A program made the translations under genes and the position numbers. A DNA stretch of 64,000 bases, from the NCBI RefSeq assembly GCF_900141895.1, contig NZ_FQYT01000013.1:1-64000 (forward strand), in the 5' to 3' direction. The stretch is from Parasporobacterium paucivorans DSM 15970. Its GTDB lineage: Bacteria > Bacillota > Clostridia > Lachnospirales > Lachnospiraceae. Shown piece by piece: positions 53,271 to 61,341 of the stretch. Under the pieces are notes generated by a model. It was not told where the DNA came from. It saw only the letters and a program-made list of their open reading frames with translations, and ran no database searches. Within the stretch, counting starts at the first letter, position 1, and each line of letters starts with the position of its first letter.

Positions 53271-54656
53271 TTATTTTTTTTCGGCTGTGTCTGTATGCAT
53301 TTTTCCTCTGGCAAGGGAGGCGAATATTCCAAAAAAGCTAAGTATAACAAGGATTGTAAATGTTGTTTTAACGGCGGAAAGGAGTTCGGGTGCATTCTGC
53401 GGACTGATCTGCTGGTTTCCGATGATGAGCGCTAAAACCAGGGAGGATATGCCCATGCTGAAAGCCTGACCTACCGTTCTGGCCGCACCCAGAATTCCAG
53501 AAGTAACACCATAGTATTTCTTTTCCACGGAACTCATAATAGCATTTGTGTTTGGAGATGAAAACAGGGCAAAACCAAAACCGAGAATCAACAGAGCCAC
53601 AACAATATAGGCAATGCTGGTGTTTTTGTTCAGAAAGATGAAGAAGCATAATCCCAGGGTTGTAATAGACATACCCAGTGTGGCGACCTTTTGCGGCTCG
53701 ATTCTATCCGACAAAAACCCTGTAACCGGAGAAAAGACTGCCATAACTACGGGCTGGGCAATCAGAACGAGTCCGGCTTTAGCAGAATCAAATCCAAAAT
53801 TGTTTTGCAGATAAATGCTGAGAAGATAGCTGAGTGCAAAGGTAGCACTGTAATTTATCAGGGCAGCCAGGGAGGAAAAAGCCAGCACCTTGTTGTATCT
53901 GAAGAGTGAAATGTTTAGAATGGGATATTTTGTCCGGTTTTCATAAACAATAAAAAAAGCAGTGGCTGCGAGCCCCACCAGAATGAGGATGATGCCCCAT
54001 ATGGACTGGATAAAAGAAAAACCGGAAATAATACCCATTAAGGCTATGCCATAAATGGTTGAGCCCACAAGGTCGAATTTTTCCCCTTTCGCTTCGGCCC
54101 ACTCCTGCTTCAGCCCGATCAGAGAGATGAATATAATGAAGGCAATGACTGCTGAAAAGAAGAATATGCTCCTCCAGCTGAAATACTGAACCAGCAGACC
54201 GCCCAGGTATGGTCCGACGGACAAGCCTATATAGGTCATTGCAACGTTCAAGCCCAAAGCCTTGCCTCTTGAACCGGCTGGAAATACGGAGGTCAGAATG
54301 GAAATTAAAGTGACTGAAATCGCAGAACCGCTAATTCCCTGAAAAATCCGGAAGAAGATCAGCATACCAGGACCGGTAGATAGTCCGCTCAGGATGGAAG
54401 AAATCGCAAATAGGAGCATACCCAAAACAAGGAGCTTCTTCCTGCCCAGAATATCTGCAAGCCTTCCAAATGGAAGAATGAATATTGCCACGGCAAGAGT
54501 AAAGGATAATGGAATCCAGTTCAGAAGGATGGAACCTAATGAAAAATCCCTGCTGATGGACGGGAGTGCGATGTTAATGGCTGAATTGATGAACGGTACA
54601 ATGAAAGCACCCAGGCTGGTCGTGAATAAAATGAGTTTGTTGTGTTTTGTATCCAT
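53271..54656 (-). CDS. MFS transporter, DHA2/EmrB-QacA-like
   Basis: The 461-residue protein has 12-14 membrane segments. Between segments 2 and 3 is GRLADILGRKKLLVLG, and LGLNVAMTYIGLSVGPYLGG is motif C of drug:H+ antiporters. It is probably a multidrug or metabolite exporter. A palindrome at 54708 lies in its promoter region. Confidence 0.88.
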   Translation of the reverse strand: MDTKHNKLILFTTSLGAFIVPFINSAINIALPSISRDFSLGSILLNWIPLSFTLAVAIFILPFGRLADILGRKKLLVLGMLLFAISSILSGLSTGPGMLIFFRIFQGISGSAISVTLISILTSVFPAGSRGKALGLNVAMTYIGLSVGPYLGGLLVQYFSWRSIFFFSAVIAFIIFISLIGLKQEWAEAKGEKFDLVGSTIYGIALMGIISGFSFIQSIWGIILILVGLAATAFFIVYENRTKYPILNISLFRYNKVLAFSSLAALINYSATFALSYLLSIYLQNNFGFDSAKAGLVLIAQPVVMAVFSPVTGFLSDRIEPQKVATLGMSITTLGLCFFIFLNKNTSIAYIVVALLILGFGFALFSSPNTNAIMSSVEKKYYGVTSGILGAARTVGQAFSMGISSLVLALIIGNQQISPQNAPELLSAVKTTFTILVILSFFGIFASLARGKMHTDTAEKK

Positions 54657-54707
54657 AAATGTTCTGTCCTTCTTTCTGAATATCTGAGTGTAAAACTATT
54701 GTAGTGC

Positions 54708-54722
54708 TATACTTGAAGTATA
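54708..54722. promoter_or_regulatory. palindromic operator candidate upstream of the MFS gene
   Basis: TATACTTGAAGTATA is a perfect palindrome around one central base. It lies where the -35/-10 spacer of a minus-strand promoter (TACAAT) would fall. Confidence 0.5.
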
Positions 54723-54833
54723 ACCGGAAAAACCCGATTTTCGGGAATTTTATATGCGTATTATATCATTATACGGGTGCAGTTATCAATGGATATCGGC
54801 GTTATTGCAAACAATGCCGGGCTGATAAATGAG

Positions 54834-54862
54834 TTGAATAATTTTTCCGGTGAGGGTATAAT
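54834..54862 (+). promoter_or_regulatory. promoter of the small membrane protein gene
   Basis: TTGAAT (54834-54839), a 17-base spacer and TATAAT (54857-54862). Confidence 0.75.
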
Positions 54863-54892
54863 TAAGTCAAACAGTAAAAGCAGGGGGATGAA

Positions 54893-55090
54893 ATGGGTTT
54901 AATTAAAAGGATATATGGATTTTTTGGATTTATTGCGGCATTTATGATTATTTTAGTAGGGTGCGGCATTGCCGGAGTCAATCTGAGAACAGCCTTTGTT
55001 GCCGATGTGATCATAATCGTGCTGGGGGGCATCCTGGTTTTTTCAATCTTGAGGAGAAGAAGCAGGAAGGCAGAGGCGGAAAAGGTATAA
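54893..55090 (+). CDS. small membrane protein, 65 aa
   Basis: Two membrane segments (about 8-28 and 34-53) with a basic C-terminal tail RRRSRKAEAEK. The family is not recognised. AGCAGGGGG precedes the start and a good promoter is present. It is followed 50 bases later by a universal stress protein, probably in the same transcript. Confidence 0.7.
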   Translation: MGLIKRIYGFFGFIAAFMIILVGCGIAGVNLRTAFVADVIIIVLGGILVFSILRRRSRKAEAEKV

Positions 55091-55140
55091 ACTGCAAGTT
55101 TGTGGAACGGTGACTTATACTTAATAAGGAGGCTGTTGTT

Positions 55141-55569
55141 ATGAATAGAAAAATTTTAGTTGCTCTGGATAACTCTGATTACGCACCTAAAGTAATGTAT
55201 AAGGCCTTAGAGTTAGCCGGTCTCTATGATGCCCAGCTCATCGGTGTATCGGTAATCGACAATTCGTACCTGGCATTTTGCGATGTCTGCAGCCCTTATG
55301 CTGCAGACACAGAGGGCTTTTGGGACTCGTCATTTCAGGGAGTGTTGGAAAAATGTTCAAAACTGGCGGAAGAGTCCCACGTGGACTATTCGCACGAAAT
55401 GCTCCACGGGAATCCTGCGTGGGAAATTATCAAGTATGCAGAAGAGAAGGGCGTCGATTTTATAGTAATCGGCAATCTCGGAAAGACGGCTCAAGACTAT
55501 TACCTGATCGGCAGCGTTGCGCAGAGGGTCATCTCCCATTGCAAATGTCCGGTTTTTATAGTTAAGTAA
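55141..55569 (+). CDS. universal stress protein, UspA family
   Basis: The 142-residue protein starts KILVALDNSDYAPKVMYKAL and ends with GNLGKTAQDYYLIGSVAQRV plus CPVFIVK, near the G2xG9GS/T ATP-binding pattern. It has the usual length for a single Usp domain. A strong hairpin at 55582 follows. Confidence 0.88.
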   Translation: MNRKILVALDNSDYAPKVMYKALELAGLYDAQLIGVSVIDNSYLAFCDVCSPYAADTEGFWDSSFQGVLEKCSKLAEESHVDYSHEMLHGNPAWEIIKYAEEKGVDFIVIGNLGKTAQDYYLIGSVAQRVISHCKCPVFIVK

Positions 55570-55581
55570 ATCATTGATTTC

Positions 55582-55623
55582 AAAGGGAGCTGCCGGCTCA
55601 ACAGGCCAGGCAGCTCCCTTTTT
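55582..55623. terminator. bidirectional terminator between the stress protein and UroD genes
   Basis: AAAGGGAGCTGCC (55582-55594) pairs with GGCAGCTCCCTTT (55609-55621), with T-rich ends on both strands. Confidence 0.88.
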
Positions 55624-55632
55624 AGTGCAGAT

Positions 55633-56625
55633 TTAAAACATTACTTTACTCATACGATCTATCTCGGAACAGACTGCTTCATAAACTCCTGGATATGTGC
55701 TTTCAGGACCGCCCATGGTTGTGCATGGGATATAATATCTGGTTCCGTTCTCCTGACAGGTTTTTTCAACAAAAGCGGCTACTTTTTCTGGTGTCCAGTC
55801 TTCTCTGTCAATCAGGCCATTGTCCAAGCCACCCATAAATGTGAGCTTTTCGCCATACTTTTCAATCAGTTCCGGAATATTATTTGTTGACATAACGCCC
55901 TGCCAGATGTCTATACCCATGTCAATCATAGAATCGACCAGGTTGGCGGCGTACGAGTCTGAATGGTGAACGATGAGGCATCCCTGTTCCTTAAAATATC
56001 CGTAAATTTTCTTGTAGGCAGGAACAATGAATTCTTCAAACATTTCCGGAGAAATGAAAGATGATTTCTGGCTTCCCCAGTCATCATGGTGGAAAACTGC
56101 ATCCGGCTTCATATGTTTCATAAGTTCTTTCGCGTAGGAAAGTTCCCATTCCGTCAAAAAGTCAATAAGTTCATGCATTGCTTCCGGTTCATCATAAAAA
56201 GCAATAAGGGCATCTTCTATACTCATAAGGTAATGCAGCTTTTCGAACATTCCGGGTGCCATAAACGCCGTGACGAACTGTTCATTCCGGTCAATCGATG
56301 CTACTTGTTTCTTTACATCGGTCCATTCCTCGTCTGTAAGTACCACAGGCGGCGCCTTTACAACCTCTTTCCATTTTGTTATATCTTTGACTAAAACATG
56401 TTTCTCGTCGTGCACAGGGAAAGGACCGGGTGCTCCGACAGGGAAGGTTATGGTAACCCCCCATCCGTTGACTTCTACATCACCAGGTGTCATTGTGTAA
56501 GCAAAACCACCGATTTTTGTCATGATCGGGTCAATTACGAGACCTAAAGCTTCGTACGAATTGACATATCTGTCCGGGTGACCTCCCCTTATGGTTTCCA
56601 GTAAGTTTTCACGTTTCGATAACAT
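55633..56625 (-). CDS. uroporphyrinogen decarboxylase (URO-D) family protein, probable methyltransferase
   Basis: About 330 residues. It starts LSKRENLLETIRGGHPDRYVN, has FHHDDWGSQKSSFISPEMF, LIVHHSDSYAANLVDSM and LTFMGGLDNGLID, which fit methyltransferase-type URO-D proteins. Start 56625 is used because GGAGGAAA stands upstream. It is divergent from a PucR-type regulator, repeating the pair at 4053/5525. A hairpin at 55582 ends it. Confidence 0.83.
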   Translation of the reverse strand: MLSKRENLLETIRGGHPDRYVNSYEALGLVIDPIMTKIGGFAYTMTPGDVEVNGWGVTITFPVGAPGPFPVHDEKHVLVKDITKWKEVVKAPPVVLTDEEWTDVKKQVASIDRNEQFVTAFMAPGMFEKLHYLMSIEDALIAFYDEPEAMHELIDFLTEWELSYAKELMKHMKPDAVFHHDDWGSQKSSFISPEMFEEFIVPAYKKIYGYFKEQGCLIVHHSDSYAANLVDSMIDMGIDIWQGVMSTNNIPELIEKYGEKLTFMGGLDNGLIDREDWTPEKVAAFVEKTCQENGTRYYIPCTTMGGPESTYPGVYEAVCSEIDRMSKVMF

Positions 56626-56703
56626 TGATATTTCCTCCATTTCCTAGATTGTTAAACATCTAAATGCATCACATGAGCTCATTATACAGGTATAGAATGA
56701 CAA

Positions 56704-56755
56704 AGTATATACTACATAGAATTGACAATTTGGAAAAAAATTAATATACTTTATA
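56704..56755 (+). promoter_or_regulatory. promoter of the second PucR-type regulator with possible operators
   Basis: TTGACA (56722-56727), a 17-base spacer and TATACT (56745-56750). ATACTACA (56709-56716) and TATACTTTATA (56745-56755) repeat those of the 5453-5500 promoter. AGTATATACT (56704-56713) is a palindrome. Confidence 0.8.
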
Positions 56756-56788
56756 CCAAACATATTTTCGTGAATCGGGAGGTGAATC

Positions 56789-58312
56789 ATGAGATTGAGC
56801 ATGAATATTCTATGTGAGAGATTAAGGGCATGGAATCCCATAGTAAAGGGAGGATATGCCGGCACACGGCTGGATTTCATCGGATCCCAGTTAATGGAAC
56901 TGAGCTCCGGTCCTATCCCCCAGCACGTGCTTCTGGGGGAGGCGGCGTATTTCAATGAGTCATTGGATATTTCCGGATACGGAATTATATGCATAGGAGA
57001 ACCCCGAAGCAGGGTCTTGAATAAGAATGCCTGTATATGCCTGCCGGAGCAGACATCATTGCATGAAATATATTATGAGGTGCAGAGAATCTTCATGAAA
57101 TTCAATTTATGGGATGAGGAACTGACGAAAGCCCTTTTGTCGAATCTTTCCCTGGAGGAAATCTGCATCATCAGCATCCCCGTCTTTGAAAATCCGATTT
57201 TTATCCATGATACCAATTCGGAAATAATGGCCAGCGTAAATGAAATGCCGGGGCAGTTCAGCTGGAATTCAGATCCGGGTTCAGGCAAACGCCATCTGCC
57301 CGTTGAGATTATGAATGATTTTAAAATTTCACCCGAATACCAGAAGACCATGAACACGAAAGGATCTCAGATGTTTTCGGAGCAGCAGTTTGGATACAGG
57401 ATTCTCTATATCAATCTATGGTTTGAAGAGACCTATCTTGGCAGAATCTGCGTGAATGAATTGGGCAGGGAAATAACGGCAGGAGATTATGCGCTTTTAG
57501 AACACTTTGCGAAAGTTGTATTGTCGGCAATGCGCCAGGGAAATATCCTGCTTCCGGATGTAGCCCTGGACCTCCGACAGTCTTTGACAGAAATGCTGGA
57601 AACAAAAGGCACCAATGAGATGGTGCTGAGAAAACGACTGGAAGCATTCGGATGGAAACTGGACGACAAGTATTTTTGTGTATGTATTTATCTGCAAAAA
57701 CGGGACTATTCCACGTATGCCATCGACTACACCTGTCACCGCCTTGAAAACATGTTTCCATTTTACTGTACGTTTTTATACAGGGACAAGATCATTATTG
57801 TGGTGAATCCGGAACACAGCCAGATTACGCCGGACACTTTTTTTTCAAAATTGGTCATATTTCTTCGCGAAGGCCTGTTTAAGGCGGGGGTAAGCACCAC
57901 GGGCAATGATTTTCGCCAGTTCTTCTATTATTATATTCAGGCAACGGAAGCTTTTAGGATTGGTAGCCAGAAAAATCCTATGTTTTGGCAGTATAAATTC
58001 AATGATTACTTGCTTGCCTATTTTTTTGAACAGGTTTCAGGGGAATTGCTTCCATTCATGCTGTGTGATCCGCATCTTTTAGAATTGAAGAACTATGACG
58101 AAAAACATCAGACAGAGTATTTCAGGACGTTGTGCGTTTACCTGGAAAACGAACGGAACATAACCCAGACAGCTCAGGATTTATTTGTACATAAGAGCAC
58201 GTTCCTGTACCGGTTGAAAAAGATTGAGAAAATGATCAGGACAGATCTGGATAATCCACGGGTCAGACTTCATATGATGCTTTCATTTGAACTGCTGAAC
58301 ACGAATGATTAG
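56789..58312 (+). CDS. PucR-family transcriptional regulator
   Basis: The 507-residue protein is a paralogue of the regulator at 5525, sharing FENPI, GRICVNELGREITAGDYALL and the C-terminal helix-turn-helix NITQTAQDLFVHKSTFLYRL. It ends at LLNTND, without the extra tail of the first copy. It presumably controls the divergent URO-D gene. It ends at a bidirectional terminator. Confidence 0.88.
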   Translation: MRLSMNILCERLRAWNPIVKGGYAGTRLDFIGSQLMELSSGPIPQHVLLGEAAYFNESLDISGYGIICIGEPRSRVLNKNACICLPEQTSLHEIYYEVQRIFMKFNLWDEELTKALLSNLSLEEICIISIPVFENPIFIHDTNSEIMASVNEMPGQFSWNSDPGSGKRHLPVEIMNDFKISPEYQKTMNTKGSQMFSEQQFGYRILYINLWFEETYLGRICVNELGREITAGDYALLEHFAKVVLSAMRQGNILLPDVALDLRQSLTEMLETKGTNEMVLRKRLEAFGWKLDDKYFCVCIYLQKRDYSTYAIDYTCHRLENMFPFYCTFLYRDKIIIVVNPEHSQITPDTFFSKLVIFLREGLFKAGVSTTGNDFRQFFYYYIQATEAFRIGSQKNPMFWQYKFNDYLLAYFFEQVSGELLPFMLCDPHLLELKNYDEKHQTEYFRTLCVYLENERNITQTAQDLFVHKSTFLYRLKKIEKMIRTDLDNPRVRLHMMLSFELLNTND

Positions 58313-58446
58313 GATGTAAGGAAAATAAAAAGCAAAAAAACGGGAAAATGTTGTTCAAACAACAGACGGATGAAATAATGTGTGGTAATTTAGATGCAAG
58401 AGAATTCATAAATATTCATTTTGCAGGTTCAAAAAACTTCGATTCG

Positions 58447-58473
58447 AAAAAAGGCTTTTGCAAGCCTTTTTTT
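58447..58473. terminator. bidirectional terminator
   Basis: AAAAAAGGCTT (58447-58457) pairs with AAGCCTTTTTT (58462-58472). It lies between convergent genes at 56789 and 58483. Confidence 0.9.
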
Positions 58474-58482
58474 GTTGTCTGT

Positions 58483-59148
58483 TTACGGAGCCAGGATGGT
58501 AAAGGTGTTTTTCGTGTAGCGTATCAGACCGTCTTTTTGCATAAGGGAAAGTTCGTGGGATAGGGCGCTGCGGTTTACACAGAGATATTCTGCCAATTGC
58601 TCCCTGTTTAAGGGGATTGTAAATGTCGAAGAATTATATTTCTTTTTTTGGCGTAAAAGATAGGTAATTGCTTTGTCCCTCAGGCTTTTTTTTGCCAGGA
58701 GTTCCAGAGTGTTATATTTTCTCATGTTTTCGTGGGAGATGATTGTCAGGATATTCTCCAGTATGATGAGCCGGAACTTTTCGTCGATTTTACCAGGAGT
58801 TCGGATGACATCATTTGGCAGCAGAAAAATCTTTGAATCCTCCGTGGCGCTTACACTGTAGGGACTTATCTGCGTGCGGGTGAAAACAATGTCAACTCCT
58901 ACGGCATATGAAGGCCCCGCCTTTTGCAAAAGAAACTGAGAACCGTCTAAATACATTTTGGTGACACAAAATTCCCCTTCTAATATGATTCCTATGAAAT
59001 TCTGGAAATCGTCTTCCGACACGAAAATCTCCCCCTTCTGATAGGACTTAATGTTTCCGGAAAAAGAAGAAAAATTCTTTCGAATTGTTTCCTTGCTTAT
59101 GCCCTGAAAAATTTTTGAATCCGCCAAAACTGAAATTATCAAATCCAT
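58483..59148 (-). CDS. Crp/Fnr-family transcriptional regulator
   Basis: The 221-residue protein has a cyclic nucleotide-binding-like N-terminal barrel and a C-terminal helix-turn-helix with PLNREQLAEYLCVNRSALSH. It lacks an obvious four-Cys Fnr cluster, so its signal is not clear. It resembles the YeiL-like branch in layout. It is divergent from the MerR-type gene at 59319. Confidence 0.88.
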   Translation of the reverse strand: MDLIISVLADSKIFQGISKETIRKNFSSFSGNIKSYQKGEIFVSEDDFQNFIGIILEGEFCVTKMYLDGSQFLLQKAGPSYAVGVDIVFTRTQISPYSVSATEDSKIFLLPNDVIRTPGKIDEKFRLIILENILTIISHENMRKYNTLELLAKKSLRDKAITYLLRQKKKYNSSTFTIPLNREQLAEYLCVNRSALSHELSLMQKDGLIRYTKNTFTILAP

Positions 59149-59318
59149 AACTTACACCCCGCTAACTATTTCTCCTATAAATTATAGTACATAACAGGGC
59201 TTTTGACAAATCTGAAAATGCGAATTTCAGAATGCAATCGGTATGTGAATTATATTGTTCAATTTTAAGATGAATATTTTAAGGATTTATGTTATCATCA
59301 AAAAAAGGGGGTTCGGAA

Positions 59319-60191
59319 ATGAGTCACGCGAATGAGGTTAATCACTTGAAACAAGCAAATAATAATGACATCTGGCTTACTATATCTGAAATGGCAAAAA
59401 TACACGGCATATCCAGGCAGACTCTGATTTATTATGACAAGATTAAGCTTTTCAGTCCATCATTTGTAGATGCGAACGGTTACCGCTATTATAGCGCTGA
59501 GCAGATACCTCTTTTAAGGGAAATCTGTTTTTTGAAATCAATTGGCATCAGACTGGAAGATATCAAAATCGGCACCAACATCACGTGTAGTGACGATGCG
59601 GTGGATATTCTGCGAACCCAGGAACAGGAAATTGCAGGACAGATAGATATATTGAATAAGCAGATGATTCAGATCAGGGAACGGATTGATGTCTGCAAGG
59701 AGTCTTTCAGGGATATCCACGAGGAACAAAAACCATCTATCCAGGAATTTCCAGAGAGAAAGGCTGTATGGCTTCCCTGGGATGATGAGGAAGTTACCCA
59801 CCCGGGAATCCATCGAACCCTTTCACGGATTTGGAACATTCTGCTGGATGAAGGATATCTCCCAAACCGTTACTGGGGAGCTGTGCTCTTCCAGGAGTAT
59901 CTGGATTCTGAAAATCCGCTGCAAAATGCCGGAGGATGTACTTTCGTGCCCCGGGAAATGAAAGATGGGCCAAATACGATTATTTTTCCGGCAGGAAAAT
60001 ATGCATGCATGTCTAAGTATGGCATGCCGTATGAAACAAAATATGTGCAGATGCTTCTGCAATGGATAAAAGAGAACGGTTATAAAGTAATTGGCAATAT
60101 TTATGATGCGTGCATCATGGACTCCATCATTTATAAAAACGAAAGAGAAGTGGATTTGTGCCAGCTGCAGATTCCGATTGCTCCGTTATAA
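59319..60191 (+). CDS. MerR-family transcriptional regulator with GyrI-like domain
   Basis: About 290 residues. An N-terminal MerR helix-turn-helix (TISEMAKIHGISRQTLIYYD) is followed by a coiled-coil dimer helix and a C-terminal effector domain with FPAGKYACMSKYG and KVIGNIYDACIMD, in the manner of BmrR-like multidrug sensors. AAGGGGG precedes ATG 59319. A terminator follows at 60195. Confidence 0.9.
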   Translation: MSHANEVNHLKQANNNDIWLTISEMAKIHGISRQTLIYYDKIKLFSPSFVDANGYRYYSAEQIPLLREICFLKSIGIRLEDIKIGTNITCSDDAVDILRTQEQEIAGQIDILNKQMIQIRERIDVCKESFRDIHEEQKPSIQEFPERKAVWLPWDDEEVTHPGIHRTLSRIWNILLDEGYLPNRYWGAVLFQEYLDSENPLQNAGGCTFVPREMKDGPNTIIFPAGKYACMSKYGMPYETKYVQMLLQWIKENGYKVIGNIYDACIMDSIIYKNEREVDLCQLQIPIAPL

Positions 60192-60194
60192 AAT

Positions 60195-60245
60195 AGCTCC
60201 CCCCGCCCTGCGTGAGTAATCGGGTGCCGGCGGGGAGCTTTTTTT
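60195..60245 (+). terminator. terminator after the MerR-family gene
   Basis: AGCTCCCC...CGCC (from 60195) pairs with GGCGGGGAGCT (60229-60239), followed by seven T. Confidence 0.9.
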
Positions 60246-60339
60246 GACTGTGCATGCAAAGCCTCTAAAGGATAGACTGAATGGCGTTATAATGTTATAA
60301 TATGCTAACCTACACAACGTAAAATCGGGAGGTATATTC

Positions 60340-61269
60340 GTGGTGAATCAAAAGTTCAAAGAAGAATTCATCAGGACATACAATAGCGGAAAGTATGAAG
60401 GCTATGTATGGAATATTTTCAAAAAAACGGAAGACTCAGAAGAAAAATTCAAAAAAGATGTAGCCTCTTTTGAATTGAATGAAATTGAAGCGCTGCTGCA
60501 ATCATTTGGTTCAACTTCCATTCAATCGCTCAGGGTGATTGCGTGCATTTTGAGAAAATACACAGCCTATGCGGTCACAAAAAAACTCCCGGGAGTGGAT
60601 TTGAATCACTTTGACGAGGTGACTACGGCTTTGCTGGAAAACTGCGTACACAAATCGGAACGGAACGAAAAATTCATATCCCGTAACCGTCTGCTGAATT
60701 TTGTTGCTGAACTTCCAAATAGCGGGGACCAATTTCTGATTATGGCTCTCTATGAGGGGCTTGGAGGGGATCTGCTCTCTGAAATCACAATGACGGCAGG
60801 CGCTGGAATAAACGAAGACAAAAATATAATCAGCCTGTACGGCGGCAGGACAATCGAATGCAGCAGCAGGCTGATTGCTGTTGCCCGGGATGCGGCGGAT
60901 AATTACCGATATGAAAGTTTAAATGAAAAGTCCTTGAATCAGCGAGAGATGAGGCTGATATCAGACAGGATATTTAAAGCCCGCAATAATGCGACGGAAC
61001 CGGATGCCTATCATGCGTATCACAGGGCATTAAGAAGATTGAATGAAATCCGGGAGTATCTTGGATACAGAAGTCTGAATGTAGGAAGTCTGCGAATAAG
61101 CGGTTTTGCACAGGCCATTTTGGATCTGATGGATGATCAGGACATGCCTTTCAGGGCTGTGTACAAGACGGATGAATTCAAGGAACTGGCCAGCAGATAT
61201 GGCTACAGAAAATATGCTTTCAGCAGGCTGAAGGTCACACTGGGCGAATATATGGATTGCAGTGCCTGA
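60340..61269 (+). CDS. tyrosine recombinase-like protein, possibly MrpR-type
   Basis: The 309-residue protein resembles a degenerate tyrosine recombinase. The N-terminal half is helical, like a core-binding domain. The middle has FLIMALYEGLGGDLLSEIT, close to the integrase LxLxxGLRxxEL box but lacking the Arg. The C-terminus has no clear HxxR or Tyr motif. SPbeta-type phage repressors (MrpR) show such a degenerate integrase fold, so a regulatory rather than recombining role is possible. No phage genes surround it. GGGAGG precedes GTG 60340. Confidence 0.5.
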   Translation: MVNQKFKEEFIRTYNSGKYEGYVWNIFKKTEDSEEKFKKDVASFELNEIEALLQSFGSTSIQSLRVIACILRKYTAYAVTKKLPGVDLNHFDEVTTALLENCVHKSERNEKFISRNRLLNFVAELPNSGDQFLIMALYEGLGGDLLSEITMTAGAGINEDKNIISLYGGRTIECSSRLIAVARDAADNYRYESLNEKSLNQREMRLISDRIFKARNNATEPDAYHAYHRALRRLNEIREYLGYRSLNVGSLRISGFAQAILDLMDDQDMPFRAVYKTDEFKELASRYGYRKYAFSRLKVTLGEYMDCSA

Positions 61270-61341
61270 ATACCTGGTAGGTTTTTTTGTGAAAAGAGTG
61301 AATGATGGCGAACAGAAATAAATCTTTTGCAGGAGAAGAAA

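Noticed and set aside
53185-53469. 94-residue plus-strand ORF overlapping the 3' end of the MFS gene
   Set aside because: Antisense to the transporter, no family features, and the coding evidence favours the minus strand.
60340-61269. prophage or integrative element suggested by the recombinase-like gene
   Set aside because: No phage structural or replication genes, attachment repeats or tRNA junction are found around it.
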